Below, piece after piece: positions 5,900-8,627 of a stretch of 8,627 nt of DNA; the first letter of the stretch is position 1; the number at the start of each line of letters is the position of its first letter. The position numbers were made by a program, and so were the translations under genes. The stretch spans positions 1-8,627 of the forward strand of contig JAGAOA010000056.1 in NCBI GenBank assembly GCA_017623955.1, read 5' to 3'. Below the pieces are notes generated by a model. It did no database searches. It had not been told where the DNA came from and saw only the letters and a program-made list of their open reading frames with translations. The DNA is from Opitutales bacterium (GTDB lineage Bacteria; Verrucomicrobiota; Verrucomicrobiae; Opitutales; CAG-312).

Positions 5900-6691
5900 A
5901 TGGATATTTTGAAATCAATACCACTCTCATCGGGATGTGAAATCATAGCAACACACGAATGTGGATTAATTGCAATTAACAAAAAAGCAGGACGCACATC
6001 ACACCCAAATCATACTGGCGATAAAAAACAAAAGCCACCTATGATTAGAGCTAAATATAATATGATAGAAGAATACTACTCGTGGCTCGATGAAGAAGAC
6101 AACAAGCATCGGCTCTATCTTATAAATAGATTAGATTCTCCTACATCTGGAGTAATATTAGCAGCTACCTCATTAGAAATCGCAAAATTAGCAAAAGAGC
6201 AATTCAAGCTTAAGCAAGTACAAAAAAAATATATGGCAATTGTTGTTGGTAAAGTTTATCCACCTGCTGAAACTTGGAAAGACCTAATAAAAATAAAAAA
6301 AACAAGTAAATATGTACGTTCAAAATCCTCATCAGAAAGCGATGCAAAATTAGCCCTAACAAAATACAGAGTGGAATGTAACGATGAAAATAAATTAGGA
6401 TTAACATTAATACAATTAGAACCAACCACAGGAATAACGCATCAACTACGAGTTCAATGTGCAAACCATAGATACCCAATTTTGGGCGATGCTACTTATG
6501 GTAATTTTACAATAAATAAAAAAATAAAACATTTGTCTAAGATATCGCGACTATTTCTACACTGTAAAGAAACCATCGTAAAAATAAATTTATTAGGACA
6601 AGATATAATCTTTAAAGCCGAAGCCCCTCTTCCCGAAAGTTTCAATAAAATAATCCGATACAATAACGAAATAATTCGCACGTTAATCTAA
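5900..6691 (+). CDS. RluA-family RNA pseudouridine synthase
   Basis: 263 aa. Pseudouridine synthases isomerise uridine in rRNA or tRNA; the target base cannot be read here. The catalytic motif is INRLDSPTSGVIL (residues 75-87) with D79 as the nucleophilic Asp. The usual His of HRLD is Asn in this protein. The second family block is intact: LEPTTGITHQLRVQCANHRYP, then ILGDATYGNF, equivalent to L.TGR.HQIR.H and GD..YG, with the common Arg of TGR replaced by Ile. Residues 12-35 (CEIIATHECGLIAINKKAGR) correspond to the opening strands (..VIYED..LIAVNKPAG). No S4 RNA-binding domain precedes the catalytic domain. The start lies one base after the TonB-like stop, with no Shine-Dalgarno, so translation is probably coupled. 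Confidence 0.87.
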   Translation: MDILKSIPLSSGCEIIATHECGLIAINKKAGRTSHPNHTGDKKQKPPMIRAKYNMIEEYYSWLDEEDNKHRLYLINRLDSPTSGVILAATSLEIAKLAKEQFKLKQVQKKYMAIVVGKVYPPAETWKDLIKIKKTSKYVRSKSSSESDAKLALTKYRVECNDENKLGLTLIQLEPTTGITHQLRVQCANHRYPILGDATYGNFTINKKIKHLSKISRLFLHCKETIVKINLLGQDIIFKAEAPLPESFNKIIRYNNEIIRTLI

Positions 6692-6692
6692 A

Positions 6693-7448
6693 ATGCAATT
6701 TTTTATAAAACTTTTTTACGACGTAAATACGTATATAAAAATACTTAAATGGAATGCCATAAAAGTAGCATCGTATTTTATATTTTTGTGTATATTGCTT
6801 TCAACAAGCATTACTTACTGTATATATCCATCTATCAAAAAAAGCTATGATGATAACATCGTAAGCATAAAAGATGCCTTGACTCATATAAAAGTTGTAG
6901 ATGGAGAAATTCAACCTTTAGTAAATAGAACTATTGAGATAAATGATGCAGATGGTAATGTATATGCAATACTATCATCAAAAGCAATCGATATAAAGAA
7001 GCTGAAAAATCTTGTATTTTCCATAGAAGGAAAACGCTTTAGTTTGTATCAAAACAACGAAGAAATGTCATTTAATTTGTCAAATTTATACTTTGATAAA
7101 AGCATAAAAAATCTTGCCGATGTAATACCCAATTGGACAAGTATAAAATATTTCATACTCCCCTTAACAATATTTTTTACGTGTATATCAATATGTCTTT
7201 GGCATATTTTGATGCTAGCTACATTCGCCTTTATAGTAGATATGCCGCATAGATTTTTACGTTTTTTTAACTCGATAAAATTAGCAGTAACAGCCTCTAC
7301 TCCAGCAATAATAATCAACTTCGTGTATTCAATTATAACTGCAAAAATTCTACCAGAATCGATAATAATGGTAATATCTGCAATACTTTTGTATTACATA
7401 GTTATAAATATAACTAAAATATGTGTTTTTAGACAAAACCAAGCTTAA
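6693..7448 (+). CDS. DUF1189-like membrane protein
   Basis: 251 aa integral membrane protein of unknown function. The N-terminus (FFIKLFYDVNTYIKILKWN) is amphipathic and is followed by a first helix at about 24-46. A soluble region of about 100 residues (47-150) with several short beta-like stretches would lie outside the cytoplasm. Three or four helices fill 153-183, 196-217 and 222-242. The plan of one helix, an exported domain and a C-terminal helix cluster, with a late T.ASTPAIIINFVYS segment, matches DUF1189. I recognise the family by layout and these segments only, so the assignment is moderate. The gene begins one base after the RluA-family stop, the same TAA-N-ATG spacing as the junction before it, which places it in the same transcript. 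Confidence 0.7.
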   Translation: MQFFIKLFYDVNTYIKILKWNAIKVASYFIFLCILLSTSITYCIYPSIKKSYDDNIVSIKDALTHIKVVDGEIQPLVNRTIEINDADGNVYAILSSKAIDIKKLKNLVFSIEGKRFSLYQNNEEMSFNLSNLYFDKSIKNLADVIPNWTSIKYFILPLTIFFTCISICLWHILMLATFAFIVDMPHRFLRFFNSIKLAVTASTPAIIINFVYSIITAKILPESIIMVISAILLYYIVINITKICVFRQNQA

Positions 7449-7501
7449 AAATAGCTTGCAAAAAGTTAGCATTTGTAGAAAATATTGCGTTTATTCTTTT
7501 T

Positions 7502-8479
7502 ATGAGCCAGACAAAGAAACAGTCTATTTTGAAAAAAGAGCCGTCAGTTGAAATGCCATCATCATTTTATGACGAACATTTTCATGTTGATAATGCTTAT
7601 AAATCATCAATGCCTGATGTGCAAAATGCAGATAAAAATACAATTAAAGGAGCTAATGTCCCTATTATGCAAGTAGGAATGCATAACTTTAAATTGCCAC
7701 TTAAATTTATGCGTAGCGATTGTCAAGTATGTATACTACAAGCATCCATAACGGCAACAGTTTCATTGGCTTCAGACTGTAAAGGTATAAATATGTCGAG
7801 AATTATGCGAGTTTTCTACGAATTCTCCGACAGAATATTCACACCTGACACACTTAAAGAAGTGCTTATAAAGATGAAGGAACAACTTAAAACATCTAGA
7901 GCGCGACTAAGAGTATCGTTTGAATATCCTATCGAGCAATCAAGTCTCAGAAGTGGACATAAAGCTTGGCAGTATTATAAATGTACCTATGAAGGAACTA
8001 TTGATGATTTGGATATTTTCAGAAAAATAGTACATTTTGATTTTATCTACTCTTCTGCTTGCCCATGTTCTGCAGAACTTTCAGAACACGCACGCAGAAC
8101 ACGCAATATTTACGGAGTTCCACATTCGCAACGAAGTAAAGCGAGAATTAGTGCAGAAATAGAAGAAAACGAACATATCAGCATTGAAGATATGCACTTG
8201 CACTGCCTAAATGCTCTAAAAACAGAAACGCAAACTATGGTTCGTCGCGAAGATGAACAAGCTTTTGCTGAGTTAAACGGAGCTTATCCAAAATTTATAG
8301 AAGATGCATCTCGCCTTTTGTATAGCGAATTAAATAACGATAAGCGAATTAAAGACTTTGAAATTGCATGTATTCACTTAGAAAGCTTACACTCTCACGA
8401 TGCTGTAAGCGTTATTTGTAAAGGATTACCTGGTGGGTTCTCTGCGAACTTTACAAATTTTCACGATTTGATTTGTTAA
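7502..8479 (+). CDS. folE2: GTP cyclohydrolase FolE2 (type IB)
   Basis: 325 aa. FolE2 converts GTP to 7,8-dihydroneopterin triphosphate in the cytosol, the entry to folate and to queuosine; unlike FolE1 it does not depend strictly on zinc. Family blocks run in order: MPDVQNADKNTIKGANVPIM near 37-56, KGINMSRIMR (94-103), SSACPCS (184-190) with catalytic-site Cys187, VPHSQRSKAR (206-215) with His208, KTETQTMVRREDEQ (240-253), and ESLHSHDAV (294-302) with His297 and His299. All key residues are present and the length is typical, with an N-terminal extension of about 35 residues (a polar lead such as SQTKKQSILKK). There is a 53-nt gap after the DUF1189-like gene and no Shine-Dalgarno. A TTGCAA at 7456-7461 could be a -35 box, but no good -10 follows, and no Zur-type operator is evident. 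Confidence 0.95.
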   Translation: MSQTKKQSILKKEPSVEMPSSFYDEHFHVDNAYKSSMPDVQNADKNTIKGANVPIMQVGMHNFKLPLKFMRSDCQVCILQASITATVSLASDCKGINMSRIMRVFYEFSDRIFTPDTLKEVLIKMKEQLKTSRARLRVSFEYPIEQSSLRSGHKAWQYYKCTYEGTIDDLDIFRKIVHFDFIYSSACPCSAELSEHARRTRNIYGVPHSQRSKARISAEIEENEHISIEDMHLHCLNALKTETQTMVRREDEQAFAELNGAYPKFIEDASRLLYSELNNDKRIKDFEIACIHLESLHSHDAVSVICKGLPGGFSANFTNFHDLIC

Positions 8480-8504
8480 CTTTATAATTCAAAAAAAAGA
8501 CATT

Positions 8505-8537
8505 AAAAAATCAACCGAAATACTCGGTTGATTTTTT
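8505..8537. terminator. Bidirectional intrinsic terminator between folE2 and the convergent gene
   Basis: A perfect 14-bp stem (8505-8518 with 8524-8537) closes a 5-nt AATAC loop. The core is TCAACCGA/TCGGTTGA, and the outer six pairs are A:T. The A tract on the left and T tract on the right give a U run for transcripts from either side. It lies 25 nt after the folE2 stop and 15 nt after the stop of the leftward gene, so it serves both. Confidence 0.93.
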
Positions 8538-8552
8538 ATTAGTTAATTATTT

Positions 8553-8627
8553 TTAAAAACGTCTGCCTGTATTATTGTTCATACCAGGCAAACCGCCTTC
8601 CCAATCGGCTGGTCTATTCCATGGCAA
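8553..8627 (-). CDS. C-terminal end of an unidentified protein
   Basis: An open frame runs from the right edge to a TAA at 8553-8555, leaving 24 codons. The peptide is rich in Trp, Gly, Pro and Asn (for example PADWEGGLPGMNNNTGRRF) and looks like a flexible, polar C-terminal tail. I do not recognise the family. Support for it being coding comes from the open frame to the window edge, the stop placed directly before a strong bidirectional terminator, and a base composition richer in G and C than the spacer. The strand and stop are well supported; the product is unknown. Confidence 0.62.
   Translation of the reverse strand: MPWNRPADWEGGLPGMNNNTGRRF

Noticed and set aside
7449..7501. A riboswitch (folate or preQ1 type) before folE2
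   Set aside because: The 53-nt gap is too short and unstructured for a folate riboswitch, and I see no H-type pseudoknot or terminator stem.

Overview
The window is AT-rich DNA from a Gram-negative bacterium: it encodes a TonB/TolA-type envelope protein and a lipoprotein with a clean lipobox. Most starts lack a recognisable Shine-Dalgarno; only the M20 peptidase and queD have an AAGG at a sensible distance. The gene set does not fix the phylum. The DUF3568-like lipoprotein and the SD-poor starts would fit a Verrucomicrobia/Kiritimatiellota/Lentisphaerae-type lineage, but that is inference. The content is ordinary chromosomal housekeeping, with no phage, insertion sequence, CRISPR, tRNA or rRNA seen.

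Layout. The window opens with the 3' end of gpmI (+), closed by a strong intrinsic terminator (211-238). A leftward block follows: an ABC ATPase (3993-3188), a lipoprotein (3120-2719), a 229-nt structured intergenic region, then a tightly overlapped trio of a small membrane protein, an M20 dipeptidase and queD (2489-326). A rightward block starts only 17 bp from the ABC start: maf, a TonB/TolA-like protein, a RluA-family pseudouridine synthase, a DUF1189-like membrane protein and folE2. folE2 converges on the last 24 codons of an unidentified leftward gene, and the two share a 14-bp terminator hairpin.

How the genes relate. FolE2 (GTP to 7,8-dihydroneopterin triphosphate) and QueD (that product to 6-carboxytetrahydropterin) are consecutive steps of the queuosine/7-deazaguanine route, although they sit at opposite ends of the window. 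Maf, the pseudouridine synthase and the envelope proteins are typical housekeeping neighbours with no shared pathway that I can see.

Two signals deserve attention. (1) The ABC ATPase reads as full length only with a -1 shift exactly at an A AAA AAG heptamer, the dnaX-type slippery sequence. This is either programmed or transcriptional slippage, a real mutation, or a one-base homopolymer error. (2) Positions 2594-2723 fold into one long interrupted hairpin with a central bubble, followed on the minus strand by a second hairpin with a T8 run in front of the membrane-protein operon. This may be a structured RNA or long terminator plus an attenuator.
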